Shown here: positions 54,406 to 64,000 of the stretch, in pieces | Layout: every line of letters begins with the position of its first letter | How positions within the stretch are numbered: the first letter of the stretch is position 1 | Assembly: GCF_016808095.1 (NCBI RefSeq) | Contig: NC_068970.1 | Span: 49,945,630-50,009,629, forward strand | DNA from: Vigna angularis | Taxonomy: Eukaryota > Streptophyta > Magnoliopsida > Fabales > Fabaceae | DNA length: 64,000 bases | Direction: 5' to 3' | Translations under genes and position numbers: made by a program | Notes under the pieces: generated by a model | What the model was told of the DNA's origin: nothing | Seen by the model: only the letters and a program-made list of their open reading frames with translations | Database searches by the model: none

Positions 54406-55484
54406 AATATTGTTCACTTTGAGTTAAGTCCTCACGAATTTCCTTTTGGTATCATTTTAAAAAGCCTCTTACCAAAGAAGGTATCTTATGTGTATATAAA
54501 TTCATGTTCATCTCTTATTTTATTTGACGTAGGACTTTGTATCCAACAATAAAACCATCGAGCTAATTTATCAAACCTTGTAAATCTACCCTTTCTATAT
54601 TTTTAACTGCGCCTCCGGCATTTTGACATTTAGATTACCAGTTATGAAAATCTTCTATTACGCAGTGTAGAAGTGTTTTTTTCTAATTAATAAAATGCAT
54701 TTGGAAAAGAGCTTTTCAAAATGTGTTTTTTCCATTACACGTTCCTTCCCAGCAACGGTGATAAAAGTTACAATGATAGTGGTGTGGTGTAGGAATAAAA
54801 ACTAGAATATCGAACTCAACACCCATTTAAATACTTATAGGCAACTTTTTCCTGCACCTCCATCTGTCATATAAAAATTTTCTACTTTATTAATTTTGGA
54901 TTGAATGTAGAAATGACTTTACAATTATATAAGTAAATTTTTTTATAAATTGAATAATTCGAAAGTTATTTTTGTCTTTTTAAGTTTCACAATTAAAAAG
55001 TTTCTTTTTTTCTTTTCAAAAGATAGTTTCTGCATTGCACAATTTGGAAGCTAAAAGTAACTTTTAGAAGTGGGAGAATTGTACAATCCAAAAATCATCT
55101 TGACTTCTGGATAGCATAATATAGAAGTCTTTTTAAGAAAAAAAGGACTTCCAAATTGCATAATTCAAAAATTATTTTTTATCTCTAAATTGCACAATCC
55201 AGAAAAGGATAAAATCTGAATCTTTTATAATAAGGGTACAGAAAGAAATGTATGGAGGTGTAGGAAGAAGTTGTCCGAACTGTAATATGGTGAATCCAGA
55301 TTTTGGGTCTCCCTTCATCCAAAGTCCTCCAGTGTTTTTCCTTTTACAGTTGTAGATGGGCCTGGAACAAAAGGCATTATTTTGTGATTTATATTCTCAC
55401 CCTCCTTTAATTTACAATTCTCATTTTTCTTTTTAGTTTTAGAAACACCATAATGCCTTACATTTCCCTCTTCTTACTTCCTAT
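54406..55484. other. AT-rich spacer
   Basis: No gene recognised. Variants of TTGCACAATCCAGAA recur at 55035, 55080, 55155 and 55190 in mixed form; too short to assign. Confidence 0.45.
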
Positions 55485-55493
55485 TAAGATGGA

Positions 55494-56327
55494 GAGTGTT
55501 TCATCCTACACCTCCAACTTATCATTTTGTATCTCCAAAAATTCCATTTTTAATCATCTCTAAAAATTCTATTTTTAATCTGTACCTCCAACTTTTCTAA
55601 AACTTTTATTTTTTAATAAATATATTTTTATTTTTTTCAATCTTATTAAAGACACTTTAATAAATACCTTTTTATTTTTTTCTCTTTCTTATTAAAGTCC
55701 CTCTGCACCATCATAATCTAATTTAATTTAAAATTTAAATATTATTTAATATAATTTTATATTTTAATAATTATTAAAATATAAAAATATAATAAATAAT
55801 ATTATAATTTTCAATTAAATTAAATATTTATTAAATTTTAAATAAGAAAAATTGTTAACATATTTAAAAAAAATTTCTATTTAAAATTTAATAACTGTTT
55901 AATTTATTTTAATATTTTAATATACTTTAATATATATTAATATATCAAATCAAATTTTATATTATTATTATTACATTTTTTTTTATTATTATTATTTTAA
56001 TTATTTTATTTTATTTTTTTAATATAACTATTATTATAATGTAAATCATATTTTAATAATTATTAAAATATAAAATTATATTAAATAATATTTAAATTTT
56101 AAATTAAATTAGATTATTATTAAGGTGGTGTAGAGTAATTTTAATAAGAAAGAGAAAAAAATAAAAAAGTATTTATTAAAGTGCTTTTAATAAGAGAGAA
56201 GAAAATAAAAATATATTTATTAAAAAATAATTTTTTTAGAAAAGTTGAAAGTACATATGTCATAAGGTTAAAAATAAAGTTTTTGGAAATGCAGGATGAG
56301 ATGTTGGAGGTGTAGAATGAAACACTC
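55494..56327. mobile_element. Mutator-like foldback / MITE element
   Basis: 834 bp with terminal inverted repeats starting GAGTGTTTCATYCTACACCT; by eye they stay alignable for about 270 bp from each end, meeting in an AT-rich centre. Flanked by perfect 9-bp duplications TAAGATGGA at 55485-55493 and 56328-56336. A 9-bp duplication and long TIRs are the signature of Mutator-like elements. No transposase frame. Confidence 0.88.
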
Positions 56328-56336
56328 TAAGATGGA

Positions 56337-56895
56337 TAAACAGATCGGTCCAACCGCGCAGTTGGTTAAACCCGCTTTTTAAAAGGAACGTCTTTCTAAG
56401 CCCGTATTGATAAAAGAAAAAGACAAATAAATAATCTGGTTTCTAGGTTGAAAATAACAACATAAAAAACACTTCAGAAAAGAAAACTATCATATTAGAA
56501 GAAATAGTTATGGTAGTGGTTGTGTTCATAATTGTCATGGTGGTAGTGGCTACTATTATGACGTGGCATTGACTATGGGATGATGACATGGATTGCATGG
56601 TATATGTGTGTGAGCTTACAATTTTCCGGTGTAAACAAATCACATCCTCTTTCTTTGTTACAATCCACTATCACTGTATATATTAATTTGGTCCCCATAG
56701 CATTCGGCCTTGGACTAGGGCTACAAAAACTCAGAGATCATAAAGTCTCCTATTGAAAAATTTTACACGGTTAAAATGCTTACAAAAATTATGTGAGCCG
56801 AGCCAATCCATGTGTTTCTTTTTAAACAGAAAAAATATTAATTTATCAAAATTTTTATTAGACTTTCAATTTAGACCAACTCATTTTTACCTTTT
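56337..56895. other. Spacer between foldback element and E5
   Basis: A short GT-rich stretch (56505-56580) gives a His/Thr-rich artefactual reverse frame. No feature recognised. 56896-56900 (GTACG) is the left target duplication of E5. Confidence 0.45.
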
Positions 56896-56900
56896 GTACG

Positions 56901-58647
56901 TGTTTCGGCCGGATCCGGACGGACCCTGTCAAAACATACGAGTCTACTGCCGAGGACGGACGGACGGGCAGTGAATATGCATGGACCGGACGCTCGAGTT
57001 CACTGTTGAAGGCGGACGGTCGGACGACGGATGCTGAGGGCGGGCGGACGACCTATGGTGAGTGCGGGCGGACGACCGATGGCGGGTGAACGGACACTCG
57101 AAGACGAGCCGGGCGAATGACGAAGACGTACTGCCGGGCGGTTGAGAAGACGGGCGGATGAGTAGTCAAGAATCGAGGCAAGTTTCGCTGGCGGGCGGCA
57201 TCAAGATGGACGATTGCTCTATGCTCCAAATCGGGCGGACGTCCTCCAATCCAGACGCACGCTCTCTGCACCAAGCAGGGCGGGTGGCGTCCTCTCCTCC
57301 TGGCGGATGATCCTTTGCTTTCAGCTCCAAGCAGGGCGGGCGTCCTCCCTCTCCTTGGCGTTGCTCCACCCTCCCAGTTGGGGAGGGGCCGGGTACCTCC
57401 TAAAGGCACTCCGACGCTCAAGTCAGTAATATGACAGAGCGATTGTGATGCGTGTATCTATCGTTATTCAAGTTAGTTCAGAGTTCATACCTGAGACCTT
57501 TATTTATAGTGAATTGTAATGGGCTTTTACCTTTTGGGGGCCCATGAACGGCCCAATAATACCTTAATCTTCGTTAAGGACTTTAATGTTGTCGTTAGTA
57601 GTATTTAACCGTGTAATCAGCAAAGTGCGCCGGTTGGGAATGATGGTCGGTCAGGGATGTTACCCTGGGTGGGCGTCCAGCTCTTGGGCGGACTTCAATT
57701 CCATGGGCGGTCGTCCCATGTTTGGGCGAACGTCCTACTTCTTTGGGCGGTCGTCCACTTCTCGGGCGGACGGACGTCCCGTGTCAGGCAGATGCTCCAT
57801 AGTGGGCGGACGCTCCTCATCGTCGGACCCAGTCCTTGGGCGGACGTTCCATATTGGGCGGATGTTCCACTCTGGGCGGACATCAATTCCTTGGGCGGTC
57901 GTCCAACCCTTGGGCGGACGTCCCAGGGCGGACATCAATTCCTTGGGCGGTCGACCCATGTTTGGGCGAACGTCCTATATTGGGCGGACATCAATTCCTT
58001 GGGCGGTCGTCCCATGTTCGGGCGAACGTCCTACTTCTTTGGGCGGTCGTCCGCTTCTCAAATGGCTGGCCGCTCGTCCTGAATACCATCTTTGGGCGGA
58101 CGGCCCGCCCTCTTGGGCGGACGTTCGTCCTGAATACCATCTTTGGGCGGACGGCCCGCCCTCTTGGGCGGACGTTCGTCCTGAATACCATCTTTGGGCG
58201 GACGGCCCGCCCTCTTGGGCGGACGTTCGTCCTGAATACCATCTTTGGGCGGACGGCCCGCCCTCTTGGGCGGACGCTCGTCCTGAATACCATCTTTGGG
58301 CGGACGGCCCGCCCTCTTGGGCGGACGTTCGTCCTGAATACCATCTTTGGGCGGACGGCCCGCCCTCTTGGGCGGACGCTCGTCCTGAATACCATCTTTG
58401 GGCGGACGGCCCGCCCTCTTGGGCGGACGCTCGTCCTGAATACCATCTTTGGGCGGACGGCCCGCCCTCTTGGGCGGACGTTCGTCCTGAATACCATCTT
58501 TGGGCGGACGGCCCGCCCTCTTGGGCGGACGCTCGTCCTGAATACCATCTTTGGGCGGACGCTCGTCCCTTTGGACGGGCATTCCAACTTGGGCGGTCGT
58601 CCACATGGCTGGATGCTCGTCCTATGCCGGGAGGTCCTGTTATTACA
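56901..58647 (-). mobile_element. E5 3' LTR
   Basis: 1747 bp, GC-rich, full of GGGCGGACGTCC words. Carries a 40-bp segment (about 58008-58047) absent from the other LTR. About seven other single-base differences by eye. Confidence 0.93.
58067..58560. repeat. 51-bp tandem array inside E5 LTR
   Basis: About 9.5 copies of a 51-bp unit with the core CCTGAATACCATCTTTGGGC + GGACGGCCCGCCCTCTTGGG + CGGACGYTCGT. The unit length is divisible by 3, so several frames stay open. Repeated in the 5' LTR at about 62391-62885. Confidence 0.96.
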
Positions 58648-58777
58648 TAAGCCCCCCAAGCCCGAGCATAATGTTATTGTGCGAAGGGATTTTCTGGATG
58701 GCCCCCGAATTGCGGGGTCCTCGTGGAGGTCGACTTGGCGTACCTTGGAGGACAAATGGCATGACGGTTGACTGCTG

Positions 58778-59290
58778 CATGCCAGATTCGGCTAAGTTAT
58801 GGAAGGCCGGCTCTCTGCTGAATGCCAGATTTGGCTAAGTTATGGAAGGCCGGCTCTCTGCTGAATGCCAGATTTGGCTAAGTTATGGACGACCGGCTCT
58901 TTGCTGAATGCCAGATTTGGCTAAGTTATGGACGGCCGGCTCTTTGCTGAATGCCAGATTTGGCTAAGTTATGGACGGCCGGCTCTTTGCTGAATGCCAG
59001 ATTTGGCTAAGTTATGGACGGCCGGCTCTTTGCTGAATGCCAGATTTGGCTAAGTTATGGACGGCCGGCTCTTTGCTGAATGCCAGATTTGGCTAAGTTA
59101 TGGACGGCCGGCTCTTTGCTGAATGCCAGATTTGGCTAAGTTATGGACGGCCGGCTCTTTGCTGAATGCCAGATTTGGCTAAGTTATGGACGGCCGGCTC
59201 TTTGCTGAATGCCAGATTTGGCTAAGTTATGGACGGCCGGCTCTTTGCTGAATGCCAGATTTGGCTAAGTTATGGACGGCCGGCTCTTTG
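58778..59290. repeat. 43-bp tandem array in E5
   Basis: About 12 copies of GCCAGATTTGGCTAAGTTAT + GGACGGCCGGCTCTTTGCTGAAT, nearly identical after the first three. Confidence 0.96.
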
Positions 59291-59642
59291 CTTTCTTGCC
59301 CGGCCAAGCTGAGAGTTGTTCTCGTTGGAACCCTCTTTTTCACCAGCTTGATCTTACTGGGACGGACGGTCCTTCGCTTTCATGCCCGGCCAATGCTGAG
59401 AGTTGTTCTCGTTGGAACACTCTTTTTCACCAGCTTGGTCTTACTGGGACGGACGGTCCTTCGCTTTCATGCCCGGCCAATGTTGAGAGTTGTTCTCGTT
59501 GGAACACTCTTTTTCACCAGCTTGGTCTTACTGGGACGGACGGTCCTTCGCTTTCATGCCCGGCCAATGCTGAGAGTTGTTCTCGTTGGAACACTCTTTT
59601 TCACCAGCTTGGTCTTACTGGGACGGACGGTCCTTCGCTTTG
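59291..59642. repeat. 87-bp tandem array in E5
   Basis: Four copies, each with TGAGAGTTGTTCTCGTTGGA, TTTTTCACCAGCTTGGTCTT and ACTGGGACGGACGGTCCTTC. Period 87 (29 codons) explains the open frames. Confidence 0.95.
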
Positions 59643-59719
59643 TTGTCATCGTTGCCGGTTACCTGCACCTTAAAGTGAACAGCGAATTTCAAGTTTAACG
59701 AAAGATGTGTTCGTACCTT

Positions 59720-61060
59720 GTAAGGCCGAACATATGCTATGGCCTAGTGGCCGAGAAGAAGTTGAGGCCGGACGGCCGAGACTGTGCTGAGGCCGAACGT
59801 TATTAATCATGTGGAGGCCGAATGGCCGAAATCAGGATGAGGCCGAACGGTTGAGACAATGCTGAGACCGAACGGCCGAGGATATCTGGAGGCCGGATGG
59901 CCGAGATCATGTTGAGGCCGATCGTCCTTAAATATGAAGGCCGGCCGGTCGATAATAAGCTGAGGCCGAGCGGGTCGATAATATGTTGAGGGCGAGCGGC
60001 CATTAATTTGTCGAAGCCGGACGGCCAAGGGTGGAGGCCGAATGGTCGAGCGTTCTTTGAAGCTGGATGGACGAGCGCTTGAGTCCATATTTGGACGAGC
60101 GCTTTTTGAATCCGTTTGGGCGAGCGCTCAGGTCCGGATTGGACGAACGCTCAGTGAATCCGGGCGGACGTGCTTATGTCCGGATTGGACGATTGCTTAA
60201 GTCCGGCTTGGTTGGTCACCTGCAGTATAAGGGAAACATGATCGTATTTCTAACTTAAAGGGTGTGTTCGTACCTTGTAAGGTCGAAAATATGCTTTGGC
60301 CGAGAATTCAGGCCGAGCGGCTAATAATCTATTGGGGCCGGAAGGCCGAGAATAATTGAGGCCGAACGGCCAAAGATATATTGAGACCGAGCGGCGGATA
60401 ATACTCTGAGGCCGAGCGGCCAATTATGTGTTGAGGCCGAGCGGCCAATATGATGCTGAGGCCGAATGGCCAATAAAACTCTGAGGCCGAATGGCGGATA
60501 ATACTCTGAGGCCGAATGGCGGATAATACTCTGAGGCCGAGCGGCCAATTATGTGTTGAGGCCGAGCGGCCAATATGATGCTGAGGCCGAATGGCCAATA
60601 AAACTCTGAGGCCGAGCGGCCAATTACGTGTTGAGGCCGAGCGGCCGATAATACTCTGAGGCCGAGCGGCCAATTATGTGTTGAGGCCGAGCGGCCAATT
60701 ATGTGTTGAGGCCGAGCGGCCAATATGATGCTGAGGCCGAATGGCCAATAAAACTCTGAGGCCGAATGGCGGATAATACTCTGAGGCCGAGCTGCCCATT
60801 ATGTGTTGAGGCCGAGCGGCCAATAAAACTCTGAGGCCGAATGGCGGATAATACTCTGAGGCCGAGCGGCCAATTACGTGTTGAGGCCGAGCGGCCGATA
60901 ATACTCTGAGGCCGAGCGGCCAATTATGTGTTGAGGCCGAGCGGCCGAGATCAAGCTTAGCCGAGTGGAAGAGAAAATTATGAGGCCGAGCGGCCGAGAC
61001 GACATATGAGACCGGACGGCCGAAAAGATGTTTGAGGCCGAACGGCTAGCAACAAATGAA
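59720..61060. repeat. GAGGCCGAGCGGCC array in E5
   Basis: Loose at 59720-60200, then strict 25-bp units at about 60405-60945. Each begins GAGGCCGARYGGC and ends in one of four tails (CAATTATGTGTT, CAATATGATGCT, CAATAAAACTCT, GGATAATACTCT). The tails follow a partly regular order, a higher-order pattern. Confidence 0.93.
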
Positions 61061-61242
61061 TCCGAGTGTACGCTGATGCCGAGCGTATGTTGATGTCGAG
61101 CGTATGTTGATGTCGAGCGTACGTTGATATCTTACTGAGGCCGAATGGCTGAGGACATATGTCGTGCGGCTATGAAGTACTGGTGATGGGGTGGTCCGTG
61201 CTCATTTCTCGTGGTCACCTTTGGGTAACCGAAGTTACACGG

Positions 61243-61261
61243 CCCCACGGTGGGCGCCAAA
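61243..61261 (-). promoter_or_regulatory. E5 primer-binding region
   Basis: Minus strand TTTGGCGCCCACCGTGGGG directly inside the 5' LTR; matches the position and sequence of that of X with one substitution. Confidence 0.65.
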
Positions 61262-62968
61262 TGTTTCGGCCGGATCCGGACGGACCCTGTCAAAACATAC
61301 GAGTCTACTGCCGAGGATGGACGGACGGGCAGTGAATATGCATGGACCGGACGCTCGAGTTCACTGTTGAAGGCGGACGGTCGGACGAAGGATGCTGAGG
61401 GCGGGCGGACGACCTATGGTGAGTGCGGGCGGACGACCGATGGCGGGTGAACGGACACTCGAAGACGAGCCGGGCGAATGACGAAGACGTACTGCCGGGC
61501 GGTTGAGAAGACGGGCGGATGAGTAGTCAAGAATCGAGGCAAGTTTCGCTGGCGGGCGGCATCAAGATGGACGATTGCTCTATGCTCCAAACCGGGCGGA
61601 CGTCCTCCAATCCAGACGCACGCTCTCTGCACCAAGCAGGGCGGGTGGCGTCCTCTCCTCCTGGCGGATGATCCTTTGCTTTCAGCTCCAAGCAGGGCGG
61701 GCGTCCTCCCTCTCCTTGGCGTTGCTCCACCCTCCCAGTTGGGGAGGGGCCGGGTACCTGCTAAAGGCACTCCGACGCTCAAGTCAGTAATATGACAGAG
61801 CGATTGTGATGCGTGTATCTATCGTTATTCAAGTTAGTTCAGAGTTCATACCTGAGACCTTTATTTATAGTGAATTGTAATGGGCTTTTACCTTTTGGGG
61901 GCCCATGAACGGCCCAATAATACCTTAATCTTCGTTAAGGACTTTAATGTTGTCGTTAGTAGTATTTAACCGTGTAATCAGCAAAGTGCGCCGGTTGGGA
62001 ATGATGGTCGGTCAGGGATGTTACCTTGGGTGGGCGTCCAGCTCTTGGGCGGACTTCAATTCCATGGGCGGTCGTCCCATGTTTGGGCGAACGTCCTACT
62101 TCTTTGGGCGGTCGTCCACTTCTCGGGCGGACGGACGTCCCGTGTCAGGCAGATGCTCCACAGTGGGCGGACGCTCCTCATCGTCGGACCCAGTCCTTGG
62201 GCGGACGTTCCATATTGGGCGGATGTTCCACTCTGGGCGGACATCAATTCCTTGGGCGGTCGTCCAACCCTTGGGCGGACGTCCCAGGGCGGACATCAAT
62301 TCCTTGGGCGGTCGACCCATGTTTGGGCGAACGTCCTATATTGGGCGGACATCAATTCCTTGGGCGGTCGTCCGCTTCTCAAATGGCTGGCCGCTCGTCC
62401 TGAATACCATCTTTGGGCGGACGGCCCGCCCTCTTGGGCGGACGTTCGTCCTGAATACCATCTTTGGGCGGACGGCCCGCCCTCTTGGGCGGACGTTCGT
62501 CCTGAATACCATCTTTGGGCGGACGGCCCGCCCTCTTGGGCGGACGTTCGTCCTGAATACCATCTTTGGGCGGACGGCCCGCCCTCTTGGGCGGACGCTC
62601 GTCCTGAATACCATCTTTGGGCGGACGGCCCGCCCTCTTGGGCGGACGTTTGTCCTGAATACCATCTTTGGGCGGACGGCCCGCCCTCTTGGGCGGACGC
62701 TCGTCCTGAATACCATCTTTGGGCGGACGGCCCGCCCTCTTGGGCGGACGCTCGTCCTGAATACCATCTTTGGGCGGACGGCCCGCCCTCTTGGGCGGAC
62801 GTTCGTCCTGAATACCATCTTTGGGCGGACGGCCCGCCCTCTTGGGCGGACGCTCGTCCTGAATACCATCTTTGGGCGGACGCTCGTCCCTTTGGACGGG
62901 CATTCCAACTTGGGCGGTCGTCCACATGGCTGGATGCTCGTCCTATGCCGGGAGGTCCTGTTATTACA
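61262..62968 (-). mobile_element. E5 5' LTR
   Basis: 1707 bp; same architecture as the left LTR including the 51-bp array, shorter by one 40-bp segment. Confidence 0.93.
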
Positions 62969-62973
62969 GTACG

Positions 62974-64000
62974 AATAAACATGTTTTGATCTTTGACCCA
63001 GACTGACTGTTATAACCTTATAACTGGACTGACCAATTTTAACATGTGTTTTGACCTTGTCCATTTTGAAGTTTAGTCGAGATCATGTAATATCGATCTT
63101 CGATCTGGATCAACTTGTTTAGAATTTTGTTTCTAGGAGGCTCGTCTCATCCTTCATGTTCGAAATAGACCATCTCGACATACAACTCAAGACCAGTCTC
63201 ATCCGTTTCAACTTTCGATCTTAGCTTACTCTTATTGACTTTCAATCTTGATCACCCTCACTATTTTGTATTATTTCTTTATTTATGTTTTATTTTATTA
63301 AATAAACTAACCATATTCATAAGTCCTAATAGTCGTCCCTCGCTGTATTATTTCTTTATTTATGTTTTACTCAATCAAATAAACTAACTATACTCATAAG
63401 TAACTTTTATGTTAAGAAAACTACAAGATTCAAAATTAAAAGATTACTTAAACTATCCGATTCTAACTATACTAATAGCATGTTACTAACTATTTTGTAC
63501 AATGTGTTTACTTTAGTTTTATTTGTTCCATTTTAGCCTCATTTAATGTTTATTAAGTTTAAAACATATTATAGGTATTTAAAATAAATAAAAGTTATAA
63601 TATCAACTAAATTATTTAATATTTTATTTATGCTATTAAAATTATTAAAATATTTAATTCAAAATATAACTTAAATATATAACAAAACTTATTTCTATTA
63701 TGAATTGATAGAATAAAAACTTAATTTTGTTATATTCTTTTAAACTTATCATGTGTTTGAATATTTCTTCAATTTGAAACAATTATTTCTTTTAGTCTAT
63801 AAAAAAATTATTGTGTATAAAGCTGATTAGAAGAGAAGAAGAAGAGAATACAATAAAGAACTAATTTTTTGTCTCATTAATAAAGGATAAAAAAAATCTT
63901 ATTTATATAGATACAAAATGCAATCCAAAATATATAATTCAAGGGTTACAAATATTAAATCTCATAAAGAGTAATCAATATAAGAGTAACAGTAGAAAAA
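62974..64000. other. AT-rich spacer to the window end
   Basis: No gene or repeat family recognised. A short near-duplicate (TGTATTATTTCTTTATTTATGTTTTA) occurs at 63265-63292 and 63343-63369. Confidence 0.5.

Larger units (their letters stand above)
56901..62968 (-). mobile_element. Element E5: non-coding Tat-type retrotransposon made of tandem repeats
   Basis: 6068 bp, perfect target duplication GTACG (56896-56900, 62969-62973). LTRs 56901-58647 (1747 bp) and 61262-62968 (1707 bp), TG..CA. PPT is at the left (plus-strand TAAGCCCCCCAAGCCCGAG, 58648-58666) and PBS at the right (61243-61261), so orientation is minus. Internal 2614 bp has no gag, protease, RT or integrase, only three tandem arrays. 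The sequence after the PBS (61200-61245) resembles the gag start of X, including GTGACCACGAGAAA, and the PPT also resembles that of X. So it looks like a deletion derivative of a Tat element mobilised in trans. Confidence 0.93.

Noticed and set aside
57586..58771. ORFs of 182-354 codons in several frames (and 61947-63064)
   Set aside because: Open only because the 51-bp repeat is a multiple of three; same DNA open in four frames.
58778..59290. CRISPR-like regular repeats in E5
   Set aside because: Head-to-tail 43-bp units without spacers.
59252..61000. LGRTVLRFHARP- and SIIGRSAST-type repeat proteins
   Set aside because: Translations of the 87-bp and 25-bp arrays of E5.
1..64000. tRNA or rRNA genes
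   Set aside because: None recognised; the tRNA-like GGCGCC words are PBSs, only 18 bases complementary to tRNA-Asp.

Overview
The window is plant nuclear DNA. It has AT-rich spacers, long (TA)n microsatellites, GT..AG introns, plant-type LTR retrotransposons with 5-bp target duplications, and one plant-type J-domain gene. Repeat style and codon content suggest a papilionoid legume (Phaseoleae, e.g. Vigna or Phaseolus). That placement is inference, not proof. Only one gene looks like an ordinary host gene; most of the rest is a nest of transposons.

Layout. 1-2068 is the end of a minus-strand Athila-like element (A: open gag start, PBS, LTR) inserted in a CACTA-like remnant (2069-2494). 2495-9447 is host DNA holding a J-like protein gene (4833-6389, minus). 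9453-54074 is one old minus-strand Ty3/gypsy Tat-type element (X) spread over 44.6 kb by later insertions. Removing them gives, in its own sense: LTR (54074-53549), PBS, gag, protease, RT, RNase H, integrase, a 60-bp tandem array, an antisense ORF, PPT and a collapsed LTR. Inserted in X are a solo LTR (B, 10310-11742, TSD AATAC), E4 (14157-19437, TSD GGGAA), E2 (22230-43081, TSD CAGGG) and E1 (45706-53179, TSD TAGGT). E3 (28660-40527, TSD GTCGC) sits inside E2, in its gag zinc knuckle. To the right, 54075-56900 is AT-rich DNA with a Mutator-like foldback element (55494-56327). 56901-62968 is E5, an LTR element built almost wholly of tandem repeats (TSD GTACG). The remainder is AT-rich.

How the parts work together. 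A, B, E1, E2 and E4 share one LTR type, and all with an internal region have a tRNA-Asp-type PBS. E1, E2 and E4 carry no RT, RNase H or integrase. Instead they carry gag or gag-protease remnants, a block of small RNA-like hairpins, and a second ORF (ORF2, about 411 codons) behind a conserved intron of about 410 nt. Only the E1 copy of ORF2 is open. E3 is a different family with 3.44-kb LTRs. It has an open gag and, in antisense, what reads as a complete intron-containing WUSCHEL-type homeobox gene with its own TATA box, 5'UTR intron and WUS-box. No element in the window has an intact pol, so all depend on helpers in trans or are dead.

Most notable: the WOX-like gene inside E3; the covarying hairpin array shared by E1, E2, E4 and the unrelated-LTR element E3; the conserved intron before ORF2; and E5, a retrotransposon made of satellite-like arrays.
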